64,000 nucleotides of DNA from Arthrospiribacter ruber. Its GTDB lineage: Bacteria > Bacteroidota > Bacteroidia > Cytophagales > Cyclobacteriaceae. The DNA lies in the NCBI RefSeq assembly GCF_019343195.1, contig NZ_RPHB01000001.1, positions 124,001 to 188,000 of the forward strand. The letters run 5' to 3'. A program made the position numbers and the translations under genes. Positions within the stretch are counted from its first letter, which is position 1. Every line of letters begins with the position of its first letter. Positions 9,504 to 17,761 of the stretch are shown here, piece after piece. The notes below the pieces were generated by a model. That model was not told where the DNA came from, did no database searches, and saw nothing but the letters and a program-made list of their open reading frames with translations.

Positions 9504-10384
9504 GGGTAAAGTTGTTTGTATAGCGTTAAGGTTTGTTTAGCTTCTTTCACGTCATGAACCCTTAAAATGTTCGCTCCTTGAATCAAAGAAAACATATTTA
9601 GGGCTGTAGTTCCATTCAGCGATTCCTTAGGTGTCAAATCCAGTTTTTTATATATCATTGACTTTCTAGATAATCCTACTAAAATCGGCGTATGAATATT
9701 CTTAAAATAAGATAAATTTTTGAGAATCCAATAGTTTTGTTCCAAAGTTTTGGAAAAACCGAAGCCTGGATCAATTATTACATCTTTTATGCCAGCTTTA
9801 TAGCAGACTTCAACTTTCTCCGAAAAATATTTACTGATTTCCAATAAGATGTCTCCGTACTCAGTCTGCTCTTGCATGCTCTTTGGATTGCCTCTCATGT
9901 GCATGGCAATGTAGGGGACGGAAAGATGGCCTACGGCAGGTATCATATCAGGGTCCAGCTGTCCAGCTGAAATGTCATTGACCATATCTCCTCCGGAAGC
10001 AATTGCCTCTATTGCTACCTGACTTCTGAATGTATCAATAGATAAAAGAACGTCTGGGTGACTTTCCCTGATAGCCTCAATCGCAGGGATTACCCTGTCC
10101 AATTCTTCTTGTAGGCTTACTTCATCAGCACCCGGCCGGCTGCTGTAGCCGCCAATATCAAGGATGTCAGCACCTTCTTGGACCATTTTATTGGCTTGTC
10201 TTTTGACCAAATCAGTATTTTTGTCCAGCCTGCTTTCTTGATAGAAGGAGTCAGGTGTCACATTGAGAATTCCCATTATCTTGGGCTTATCCAAGAAAAC
10301 GAGCTTTCCTCTACAAGTGAGTGTTTTTTTTGGGGGAAATACTATATCTTCGAAATCCGAAGAATTATTGAAAAGACCAGACAT
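9500..10384 (-). CDS. folP: Dihydropteroate synthase
   Basis: Cytosolic enzyme of 294 residues joining p-aminobenzoate to dihydropterin pyrophosphate in folate synthesis; the sulfonamide target. The pterin-binding signatures are intact: MGILNVTPDSF (37-47) and DILDIGGYSSRPGAD (about 73-87), followed by LSIDTF and IIDPGFGFSKT. The ATG at 10382-10384 is only 14 nt from the divergent DUF1599 start, so its promoter must overlap that gene or the intervening bases. It is the first gene of a folP-cdaA operon. A possible aminodeoxychorismate lyase and thyA, also folate-linked, lie 29 kb away. Confidence 0.95.
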   Translation of the reverse strand: MSGLFNNSSDFEDIVFPPKKTLTCRGKLVFLDKPKIMGILNVTPDSFYQESRLDKNTDLVKRQANKMVQEGADILDIGGYSSRPGADEVSLQEELDRVIPAIEAIRESHPDVLLSIDTFRSQVAIEAIASGGDMVNDISAGQLDPDMIPAVGHLSVPYIAMHMRGNPKSMQEQTEYGDILLEISKYFSEKVEVCYKAGIKDVIIDPGFGFSKTLEQNYWILKNLSYFKNIHTPILVGLSRKSMIYKKLDLTPKESLNGTTALNMFSLIQGANILRVHDVKEAKQTLTLYKQLYP

Positions 10385-10398
10385 TAAATAAAGAAGCT

Positions 10399-10944
10399 TT
10401 GAAAACGCAAACGGTAGGCGAATATAATGAAGTTATCAGCCTTTGTAAAGAACTTTTTAAGAAGAAAACATTAGATTATGGAACAGCCTGGAGAATTCTA
10501 AGGTTGCCTTCGATTACGGACCAGATTTTTATCAAAGCGCAGCGTATCCGTTCCATTCAGGAAAAGGGAAATCAAAAGGTAAATGACCCCATTGCAGATG
10601 AATTTATCGGGATCATCAATTATTGTATCATTGCTTTGATACAGCTTTCCTTGCAGGAAGATGATCGCCTTGAGCTTCCCTATGAAGAACTCGAACCTTT
10701 GTATGATCGTTGGGTTGATTTGACCAGAGGGCTATTAGAAAATAAAAACCACGATTATGGTGAAGCGTGGAGGGATATGAGGGTGTCTTCCATGACCGAT
10801 ATAATTCTCATGAAACTTTACCGGGTAAAACAAATCGAAGACAATCAGGGTAAGACAATCGTGTCAGAGGGTATTGAAGCCAATTATCAGGACATGATCA
10901 ATTATGCCGTATTCTGCTTAATCAAATTGAAAAGTAATGTTTAG
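10399..10944 (+). CDS. DUF1599 protein with duplicated domain
   Basis: Protein of 181 residues made of two copies of one motif: DYGTAWRILRLPSITDQI near residue 27 and DYGEAWRDMRVSSMTDII near residue 119, each followed by an alpha-helical stretch ending in IINYC or MINYA. This is the Bacteroidota DUF1599 family; no signal or membrane segment is seen. The biochemical role is unknown to me. The start is TTG at 10399, because no ATG occurs before the first motif. Its end overlaps the DoxX-like gene by 8 nt (ATGTTTAG), so the two are co-translated; this gene pair is familiar from other Bacteroidota. Confidence 0.8.
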   Translation: MKTQTVGEYNEVISLCKELFKKKTLDYGTAWRILRLPSITDQIFIKAQRIRSIQEKGNQKVNDPIADEFIGIINYCIIALIQLSLQEDDRLELPYEELEPLYDRWVDLTRGLLENKNHDYGEAWRDMRVSSMTDIILMKLYRVKQIEDNQGKTIVSEGIEANYQDMINYAVFCLIKLKSNV

Positions 10945-12037
10945 ACAATCTGTTCTGTTTATTATCCGCCTCTTTGTAGGGGGATTGTTTATTTTCTCGG
11001 GATTGATTAAGGTCAATGACCCTGTGGGTACAGCCATCAAGCTGGAGGAGTATTTTGATGTATTCAGCAATGATATAGCCTCTTTCTTTTATGTTTTTAA
11101 GGATATAGCACTGCCTTTAGCGGTGTTTTTGGTGGTGGCTGAAGTAGTCTTAGGGGTAATGCTCATATTAGGTGTCAGGCTTAGATTTACTGTCTGGGCC
11201 TTGGGCTTGATGATATTGTTTTTTACATTTCTGACTTTTTATTCGGCATATTTCAATAAGGTCACTGATTGTGGTTGTTTTGGAGATGCGATCAAGCTTA
11301 CTCCTTGGGAGTCATTTATCAAGGATGTGATTCTCTTGGTGCTTATAGGGGTTTTATTTGTATATAGGAATACTTTTTCAAATGAGGGCCCTTCTTGGGC
11401 CAAATGGTCTGTCAGAATAAGTTTGGTGCTTTCGGTAGCTTTGGCAATTACTGCTATTAGAAATCTTCCTTTCATTGATTTCCGGGCGTATAAAGAGGGA
11501 GTAAATATTCCTGAAGCCATGCAGCCATCTGCTCCTTTGGAATATGAATATGTGATGACCAAAGACGGTGAGGAATTTGTGTTTACCCAATATCCTTCGG
11601 ACGATTCTTATGAGTTTAAGGAAATGCGGCTCATCAATGAAGATGCTCTTCCCAAAATCTCTGATTTTGCTGTTTGGAATGAGGATGGTGATTTTACAGA
11701 TGAAATTCTAATGGGTAGAAAGGCCGTGATACTTATTACCTCAATTTCGAAAATGAATACCACTCAATTGGATAATTACGATGATTTGGTAGCCGGCCTT
11801 AATGGAAGCCCAATTGAACTACTGGTAGTAGCGGCATCGTCCCAAGAAGAAATCAACGGTTTTATTCAGCAGCGTGGATGGGATCTACGAGGCTACCAAG
11901 CGGATGCTACAGTTATCAAGACCATCATGAGGTCCAATCCTGGCCTGATGCTTTTGGATGATGGTAAAGTCTTGAGGAAATATCATTTTAGGAATACCCC
12001 GGATACTGAGGAAGTGATAGGGGTCTATGCCCAATGA
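10937..12037 (+). CDS. DoxX/MauE-like membrane protein (BT_3928-type)
   Basis: Membrane protein of 366 residues. About residues 1-180 hold the DoxX-like helices, beginning with a LFVGGLFIFSGLIKVNDP signature and a CGCFGD motif near residue 113 typical of MauE/DoxX-like redox membrane proteins. After a last helix (about 155-175) comes a soluble C-terminal part with a thioredoxin-like pattern (AVILITS, IELLVVAAS, PGLMLLDDGKVL) but no CxxC. A role in disulfide or quinone redox is family inference only. The gene overlaps DUF1599 upstream by 8 nt and aroK downstream by 4 nt. Confidence 0.75.
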   Translation: MFRQSVLFIIRLFVGGLFIFSGLIKVNDPVGTAIKLEEYFDVFSNDIASFFYVFKDIALPLAVFLVVAEVVLGVMLILGVRLRFTVWALGLMILFFTFLTFYSAYFNKVTDCGCFGDAIKLTPWESFIKDVILLVLIGVLFVYRNTFSNEGPSWAKWSVRISLVLSVALAITAIRNLPFIDFRAYKEGVNIPEAMQPSAPLEYEYVMTKDGEEFVFTQYPSDDSYEFKEMRLINEDALPKISDFAVWNEDGDFTDEILMGRKAVILITSISKMNTTQLDNYDDLVAGLNGSPIELLVVAASSQEEINGFIQQRGWDLRGYQADATVIKTIMRSNPGLMLLDDGKVLRKYHFRNTPDTEEVIGVYAQ

Positions 12038-12567
12038 GGATGAGAACGCCCCTCAAAATAGTATTGGTAGGAATGCCGGGAAGCGGCAAGTCAACCTTTG
12101 GTAAAGCATTGGCAAGACAGCTGAACTTCGCCTTTGTAGATCTGGATGAGGCCATTGAAAATGAAGAGAGCAAATCCATAAGGGAAATTTTTGAAATAGA
12201 GGGAGAGGGCAGGTTTAGGGAATTAGAAACCGACTACCTTGAAAAAGTACTCGATGGAGTTGAAGGTTTTGTGCTTTCCACTGGTGGAGGAACTCCTTGT
12301 TTCAACGATAATATGGACTTGATTAATGAAAAGTCCGTGTCAGTGTATTTAGAAGTTACCAATGAGGAACTCTTAAAAAGGCTTCTTAAAGATCAAGCTG
12401 GGAAACGGCCTATGTTTGCCGGAATGGATGAAGGTGAAATGATCCTTAAAATCAAAAATCTTTTGGCCCAGAGAGAAGCTTACTATTTGAAAGCAAAAAT
12501 AAAGCTCAGCGGAGATGATATTTCCACTGAGCTTTTGATATCTGAACTGATGTCGTTTTTTAGATAA
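12034..12567 (+). CDS. aroK: Shikimate kinase
   Basis: Cytosolic kinase of 177 residues that phosphorylates shikimate at the 3-hydroxyl in the chorismate pathway. The P-loop is GMPGSGKST (13-21); the shikimate-binding residues appear in FVDLDEAIE, GRFRELE and STGGGTPCF, and the lid region has AGKRPMF. The first ATG at 12034 overlaps the previous stop as ATGA; a second ATG at 12040 is also possible. Last gene of the DUF1599-DoxX-aroK operon. No clear terminator separates it from the convergent lipoprotein gene 13 nt away. Confidence 0.94.
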   Translation: MRMRTPLKIVLVGMPGSGKSTFGKALARQLNFAFVDLDEAIENEESKSIREIFEIEGEGRFRELETDYLEKVLDGVEGFVLSTGGGTPCFNDNMDLINEKSVSVYLEVTNEELLKRLLKDQAGKRPMFAGMDEGEMILKIKNLLAQREAYYLKAKIKLSGDDISTELLISELMSFFR

Positions 12568-12580
12568 AAGATTTTTAAAT

Positions 12581-14176
12581 TTATCTAAGCTCGATAGGTT
12601 CTACTATAAGGTGTAATCTACCTGTCGTCACTGTATAAGGTTCGTATGTAATTATTTGGGTATTTATTAATTCACATGGAGGACTATTACGTCCACCGCA
12701 TCCAATTGGCCAGTTTCCATTGCTGATCGTGTAGTTAAGAAAGATAGGGTCTTCAAAATGTAATCTTGCTTCACCTAATAAATCTGAAGATTGAGTCGTT
12801 TCTATTGCAAAAGATTCCGATTCAGTGATTTCCCCTGTTGCACCGAATTTAAACCCGACTTTTTCCCCGAATTCAAAATTAGTTCCAATTTTCGTTTGAT
12901 TGGTTGTCGTTATTGTAGTTTTTATATCAGGGTCTTTTTCAATTATAACAAACTTCCAAGTATTTCCATATCTTTCAAAATTCCAATCTTCTATAGGAAT
13001 ATTTAAAGATACAGTGGGAGCTTCTTCGCTTATACCTTCAAATATTCTAAATGTTCGACCTCTTCCACCATTTTCAATTCGGTATTTAATATTAAATAAT
13101 TCATATGGCTTTAAGGAAAAAGATCTAACATATTTTTCTTGACCTGTTGGGGTCGTAATTAAGACATTTATCTCAAAATCAAAATAGCCGTCAGTCCATT
13201 CTGGTAGTATATTTATCATTTGGTCATTTCCAGTTGGAGATGGGTCCTCTGGGCTATTGCTTATAAAATTAAAATCCGCAGGTGGAAAATTGAATCTCAT
13301 GCCTGTTATGACCTCCATGTATTTTCTATTCAAAGGGCCTCTTGTTATATTTTGGGAAGCGTCTAGGCCATAGTAAATATTGTCGCGTTGCCACTCTACT
13401 TCTGATTCAATTGCATTAATAATATGCGAATAATCAGAAAGTAAACCGACTCTAAAATAACTTGAATTTGTTTCTATTCTTGAAATGGCTTCATTTTCAT
13501 AGTTGTGATTAATATCTTTAGTTTTATAGTTATTGTCTGTTATGAAATAAGATTCACCATTTAAATTTAATACTAAATCACCTAGATTATTATAGTTTTT
13601 TATTTGAGTATCACTTGATGAGATAATTCTCTCATTGTTTTTGATTACTATGATTGGATATGCAGGTTGGTACCCTCTGGGTATTTCATACTTTTCTCCA
13701 TCGCTACTAATTGCAGTAATAGCTGTTTTTCTATCATTAACATCATCTATAGCTATGTCTACAAGTTCATTTTCTGAGTCCCAATCAAAAGCGGTAAAAT
13801 CTATTAAGTCAGGGACTAGAATTGTAAGTAAAGGAAGGTTTTGGATGGCTGAATTTGTTTTTTCTCTATTTTCAGAATAATCTAAAATTGTCTCATGCAC
13901 ACTTTTACCTGATTTCATTAAAGTTTCTTTGAAGGTATGATAAAGAATATCATAATCACCATTAAACATCTTTAATGCTTCCTCCTTTATGAGATTCCTT
14001 AACTCTGGTTCGTTGAAAATTGCATTTCTAAGTGCCAGTGCAAATGTTATTTTAGCTTCTTTTTCATTAATTTGAATTTCTTTTTTCTTAAACTCCGTGT
14101 TGTCTGAGTAATCTTGTTCGCATGAAAGCGTGAATAGTGCTACTGCAATTAGAATGATTTTAGATAATTTTTTCAT
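12581..14176 (-). CDS. Orphan lipoprotein of unknown function
   Basis: A 531-residue protein with a lipoprotein signal: positive N-terminus, hydrophobic core and lipobox LS-C19 followed by EQDYSDN. An Asp two residues after Cys is absent, so outer-membrane anchoring is plausible. I recognise no domain. The first 200 residues are mixed helix/strand; the rest is beta-rich, and the C-terminal part has three Cys near residues 493-502 (GCGGRNSPPCELI). Base composition is visibly AT-richer than the flanking aroK and proS regions, and the codon choice is A/T-ending, which hints at a later arrival. It is followed upstream by a 455-nt AT-rich gap and stands alone. Confidence 0.6.
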   Translation of the reverse strand: MKKLSKIILIAVALFTLSCEQDYSDNTEFKKKEIQINEKEAKITFALALRNAIFNEPELRNLIKEEALKMFNGDYDILYHTFKETLMKSGKSVHETILDYSENREKTNSAIQNLPLLTILVPDLIDFTAFDWDSENELVDIAIDDVNDRKTAITAISSDGEKYEIPRGYQPAYPIIVIKNNERIISSSDTQIKNYNNLGDLVLNLNGESYFITDNNYKTKDINHNYENEAISRIETNSSYFRVGLLSDYSHIINAIESEVEWQRDNIYYGLDASQNITRGPLNRKYMEVITGMRFNFPPADFNFISNSPEDPSPTGNDQMINILPEWTDGYFDFEINVLITTPTGQEKYVRSFSLKPYELFNIKYRIENGGRGRTFRIFEGISEEAPTVSLNIPIEDWNFERYGNTWKFVIIEKDPDIKTTITTTNQTKIGTNFEFGEKVGFKFGATGEITESESFAIETTQSSDLLGEARLHFEDPIFLNYTISNGNWPIGCGGRNSPPCELINTQIITYEPYTVTTGRLHLIVEPIELR

Positions 14177-14631
14177 AATAAATTAATGTTTTTAATAGCT
14201 GTAAAGTTAAAAAAACATATTAAATATAACTAAAGTAATTTTAAATAATAATAAAATTATAATTATTGATTTTTATTATGTTACACATAATGATTTTTTT
14301 ATTTCAAACTATAAAATATGTTGAAAATAATAATTAATTAAAAAGAATTAGCTTTTTGAAGCTGATTTATCGAAAAATGACAAGGGAATTATTTTTTTTA
14401 AATTTTTTCTGAAAAATGAAAAGCAAATTGTTGCATTTCAAATGATTTTTTTGATATAGAATAAATTAATTCAATTTCTTGATAGAGGAATATTCAATCT
14501 TGAAAAAATTGGATTTAAAAACTCTTTTAAGAATTGAATACGTTATGCAAGGTAATTTTGCAAAAAAAAAAAGCCTATTCATTAAATTCTCATAATGAAT
14601 AGACTTCTTAATATCTATTTATTTTGTTCAA
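14177..14631. other. AT-rich intergenic gap (455 nt)
   Basis: No credible gene on either strand. It is strongly AT-rich with long A and T runs. The side near 14560-14606 holds the terminator of the FadL-like gene. The side near 14177-14215 should carry the lipoprotein promoter: read on the minus strand it has a TAACTTTA sequence close to the Bacteroidota -7 consensus TAnnTTTG, though the last base differs. Confidence 0.5.
14562..14606 (-). terminator. Rho-independent terminator of the FadL-like gene
   Basis: On the minus strand, 26 nt after the stop codon, AAGTCTATTCATTA (14593-14606) pairs with its partner at 14571-14584 with one G-U pair, followed by an 11-base T run. One-sided: the plus strand lacks a matching T tract. 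Confidence 0.85.
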
Positions 14632-16122
14632 TTAGAAATTAAAACCAATAGTCAATAATCCTTGATTTACATTCCTTCTTATTGTACTTAAAGGTCCAAT
14701 ATTATTTCCCAAATTATTAAATAACGAATATGAAAAATATGGATTTTCAGAAGTCGAATTAATTAATGCGAAATCCACGTAAAACTTCTCTAATTTAACT
14801 CCTAAACCACCTGAGAATTGTATTAGGCTTCTATCAAAATTTTGGTCAATCGTAGGGTCTCCATAAAAAGCATAGCCCGCCCTTAGTCTCCAAAAATTTA
14901 ACCTATATTCACCTCCTATTCTGTAATTTATTGTTTGTCCGAGAGAATTTGAAATTTCAAAATTATCTATTGTAGGATCAAAATCTCTAGAATTAATTCG
15001 ATTTTGGCTATAATCAATATAATCTATATCAGCACTAATGAAGCCATTTTTACCAAAGAAATAAGTCGCCCCACCACTTACAAAAATTGGGGTTCTTAAA
15101 CTATTCGTACTCAATTCTATATTGCTAAACTCTCTTTCTGAAAATTCTAGTTGACCATTTAAATCATAAAATTCCCCAATAATATTAGCATCCACTTCTT
15201 TATTAAGTCTATGCCAGGTTGGACTTTTGAAATTCAATCCTAAATTAATAGTTTCAATTGGTTTGTAAATTAATCCCAAATTTATATTTGCTCCAAAGCC
15301 ATTAATTTGAGTGTTATCTTCAATGGAATAAATTAAGGATCGAATCCCATCAGAATCTCTAAATTCTTCACCAAAAATCCTATTTTGAAAAAAGTTGACT
15401 GATTGTAACCCTATACCTCCACCTATAAAAAGTTTGTTGTCAAAATTGGCTCCGTAAGATATTGATGTCTGCGAAATTCCACCTTCAGTAATTATTATTT
15501 CATCACTTAATGGCTGTCCTATTGCGTACAATGGATCTCTGAAAAAACCATCTGTTTCATTTCCTTGAACTAGTTCAATATCAAGGACTAATCCATCGGT
15601 AGCACCAAGAGGGGGTTCTCCAAATGCATTATATTGACTTATGTAAAAATCAAGCAGTGAGCTCTGATTGTTTTGAGTTGAGAAATGACCGAACTGATTA
15701 TTAAAATTAGCAATGCGATTAAAACTTATACCAAAGGTTCCACCTCGAAAAGATCCAGCTTCAAGTGGTCCTTTAGGACTACTCAAGGCTAAACTAAGAT
15801 TTGGTAATGAAAAATTTGGAGTTCTGTCGTTTTGCAGTTGTCCTAAAAAGGTTGTTTGAGATTGAGCAATGCTATAAGAAGGTGACAGGCTGAACTCTGA
15901 TTTCCGAAAAAATCCTAATCCGGCTGGATTGGAATGTATATTAGAAATATCCCCTCCGAGTGATATTTGTGTACCCCCTAATCCTAAAATTCTAGCAGAA
16001 CCTGTTGAATAATATTTACTAAATCTTAAAGCATCCTCGAAATAACTTGTCTGGGCCAAAGAAAAACCCGCAGACAATAGAAAAAAGGATGTAGCAAATA
16101 ATAGCTTTTTGGTTGATATCAT
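14632..16122 (-). CDS. OmpP1/FadL-family outer-membrane protein
   Basis: Outer-membrane beta-barrel of 496 residues. A signal peptide ends near residue 23 (FSLAQ). The N-terminal stretch ARILGLGGTQISLGGDISNIHSNPAGLGFF is of the FadL/TodX type, where the hatch region contacts an Asn-Pro-Ala motif; alternating hydrophobic strands run to a terminal Phe (TIGFNF). Members carry hydrophobic solutes across the outer membrane; the substrate here is unknown. It lacks the shorter length and motif set of the T9SS protein PorV, which I considered. It is AT-rich like the neighbouring lipoprotein, and is followed by its own terminator. Confidence 0.78.
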   Translation of the reverse strand: MISTKKLLFATSFFLLSAGFSLAQTSYFEDALRFSKYYSTGSARILGLGGTQISLGGDISNIHSNPAGLGFFRKSEFSLSPSYSIAQSQTTFLGQLQNDRTPNFSLPNLSLALSSPKGPLEAGSFRGGTFGISFNRIANFNNQFGHFSTQNNQSSLLDFYISQYNAFGEPPLGATDGLVLDIELVQGNETDGFFRDPLYAIGQPLSDEIIITEGGISQTSISYGANFDNKLFIGGGIGLQSVNFFQNRIFGEEFRDSDGIRSLIYSIEDNTQINGFGANINLGLIYKPIETINLGLNFKSPTWHRLNKEVDANIIGEFYDLNGQLEFSEREFSNIELSTNSLRTPIFVSGGATYFFGKNGFISADIDYIDYSQNRINSRDFDPTIDNFEISNSLGQTINYRIGGEYRLNFWRLRAGYAFYGDPTIDQNFDRSLIQFSGGLGVKLEKFYVDFALINSTSENPYFSYSLFNNLGNNIGPLSTIRRNVNQGLLTIGFNF

Positions 16123-16205
16123 ATAAAATCAGAATTGTTGACTGAGTATATGTTTTCTCAAATAATATGCCTTTAAGGTAATAAGTTGGCAAAAAAAAGG
16201 GGGAA

Positions 16206-17633
16206 TTAATTCCCCCTTCCTCCTCGTGATCCTCCGGAGCTCATTCCGCCTCCGCCGCCACGGCTAGCGCCGCCGCTGCTGAAACCTCCACCACTGCTGC
16301 CTCTACTTGGCGCGCTTCTCATGGCTGGAGAACTGCTCCTGCTCGGAGAGCTCATCTGATTTCTTGAAGGGCTCATGCTTCTTGATGGAGCCATTCTGTT
16401 ATTGTTGTAAGTACCGGCATTGCTTCTATTGTAAGAAGGACTTGTACTTCTGGTACCCATTGTACTTCTTTGCGTATTTGCTCTTGAAGGAGCTGTATAT
16501 GCACTTCTAGCATTCTGTCTAGTGTTAGTGTTATACGCAGGCCTCGCATTGTTGATCCCAGTTCTTGAACTAGGTCTTGTTGCAGCAGCAGAGCCTGTAT
16601 TCCTAACACCCGGACTGGCAGAAGTGTTTGCAATTCTACTATTTTGTCTTACGTATTCATTTTGGGAAGTCCCAAAATCTCTATTGGCATTTCTACTGGT
16701 AGAAGGAACTAATCCTGATCTGCCTGTAGAAGTGGCAGTATTTGCCGCATCTCTTCTTGCAGCTCTTGTTGTAGCGGGATAATTGGAAGAGGCCAATCCA
16801 CTAGTACCTACAGCAGTACCTGCACCTCTGGTAGGTCTGGCTCCTCTTACGATTTGCCTTCCTGCTTCACCCGGATAACCTGGAGTGACGAAGATAGGTC
16901 TTCCGCCCCATCCCCAACCGGGACCCATGCCCCAGCCGCCCATCATAGGCATGCCCATACCCCAACCGAAGCCACCGCCCCAGCCGAAGCCCATGTTCAT
17001 GCCCCACATGGAGTTCCATCCCATGCCCCATCTAGGACCCATGCCCCAGCCAAAACCTGGTCTCATACCCCAACCCATCATGCTAGGTCCCCAGAAAGGA
17101 TCCCAGAATGGGTCATAAAAACCTCCCATCATCCATGGATTTCCAAAACCCATTCCCATCATAGGGCCTCCCCAACCCCACATCGGTGCACCAAAACCCA
17201 TCCCGAAACCTAAATTAAGGTTGAATCTGCTTTGGTTGAAGCCTTGTCCAGGTAGACCTGCGCCTGATCCGTAGAAATTATTGTAAACGTTGATGTTCGG
17301 ATTATTTTCCTCACCCTGACTTTCGTCAAAATATACAGTTCCTTCTTCTTGGTTGGAAGTAGTAGACTGGTATCTGGCCAAGTATTCAGGGTTTACATTT
17401 CTTGCAGAAAAGTTTTCCTGATCAAATTCATCAGATGAAATTGTACTTAAACTTTGGAAATTTTGAGGGTTGTTGTTTGAAACTGCAAATTCTGTAGCGA
17501 CTTGAGCATCAGATGCCATAAAATACAGGTCATCTGTTTCGCCACCTCTCATAGCATTGTAGCTGGTGCTACAGGATGCTAGCAGAAGCATAGCTCCAGT
17601 TCCAAGTGTGAGGATGTGATTGAGGTTTTTCAT
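16206..17633 (-). CDS. Low-complexity Gly/Met/Trp-rich lipoprotein
   Basis: A 475-residue lipoprotein with lipobox LLAS-C21. Residues about 22-115 are ordinary. Residues about 125-245 are made almost only of Gly, Met, Trp, Phe and Pro in degenerate GMGWGMGP-like units. Residues about 260-475 are rich in Ser, Arg, Asn and Thr, ending in Gly/Ser runs (SSGGASRGGGG). No catalytic motif is present. The composition suggests a flexible or phase-separating surface or periplasmic protein, but that is inference. Local base composition is much more GC-rich than neighbouring genes because of the Gly, Pro and Trp codons, which also creates long spurious frames on the plus strand. Divergent from proS. Confidence 0.7.
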   Translation of the reverse strand: MKNLNHILTLGTGAMLLLASCSTSYNAMRGGETDDLYFMASDAQVATEFAVSNNNPQNFQSLSTISSDEFDQENFSARNVNPEYLARYQSTTSNQEEGTVYFDESQGEENNPNINVYNNFYGSGAGLPGQGFNQSRFNLNLGFGMGFGAPMWGWGGPMMGMGFGNPWMMGGFYDPFWDPFWGPSMMGWGMRPGFGWGMGPRWGMGWNSMWGMNMGFGWGGGFGWGMGMPMMGGWGMGPGWGWGGRPIFVTPGYPGEAGRQIVRGARPTRGAGTAVGTSGLASSNYPATTRAARRDAANTATSTGRSGLVPSTSRNANRDFGTSQNEYVRQNSRIANTSASPGVRNTGSAAATRPSSRTGINNARPAYNTNTRQNARSAYTAPSRANTQRSTMGTRSTSPSYNRSNAGTYNNNRMAPSRSMSPSRNQMSSPSRSSSPAMRSAPSRGSSGGGFSSGGASRGGGGGMSSGGSRGGRGN

Positions 17634-17679
17634 TGTGATTGGTTTTACTGACTACTACTTTATACGGACCATATAAGAG

Positions 17680-17707
17680 AGGGTTATTAAATTTTAAATT
17701 ATATTTG
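17680..17707 (+). promoter_or_regulatory. Predicted proS promoter
   Basis: TATATTTG at 17700-17707 is an exact match to the Bacteroidota -7 consensus TAnnTTTG. The -33 element is weak. A start site a few bases downstream would give a leader of about 50 nt before the proS ATG. Confidence 0.45.
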
Positions 17708-17761
17708 CCTCCCGCAGTATTGAGCGAAGATAACTAGATTTTTGAATTCAACAAAAACACT

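Noticed and set aside
14632-16122. PorV (T9SS partner of PorU)
   Set aside because: Longer than PorV, its N-terminal motif is of the general FadL type, and it is not near porU; a general FadL-family porin fits better.
16880-17200. Tandem-repeat-like spacing that could be taken for a CRISPR or satellite array
   Set aside because: Units vary in length and sequence and encode Gly/Met/Trp codons in frame; there are no constant repeats with unique spacers.
16854-17213. Long His/Pro/Ala-rich frame on the plus strand over the Gly/Met/Trp-rich gene
   Set aside because: It is the antisense shadow of the low-complexity tract; no start context and no family similarity. The minus-strand frame has a lipoprotein signal and is longer.
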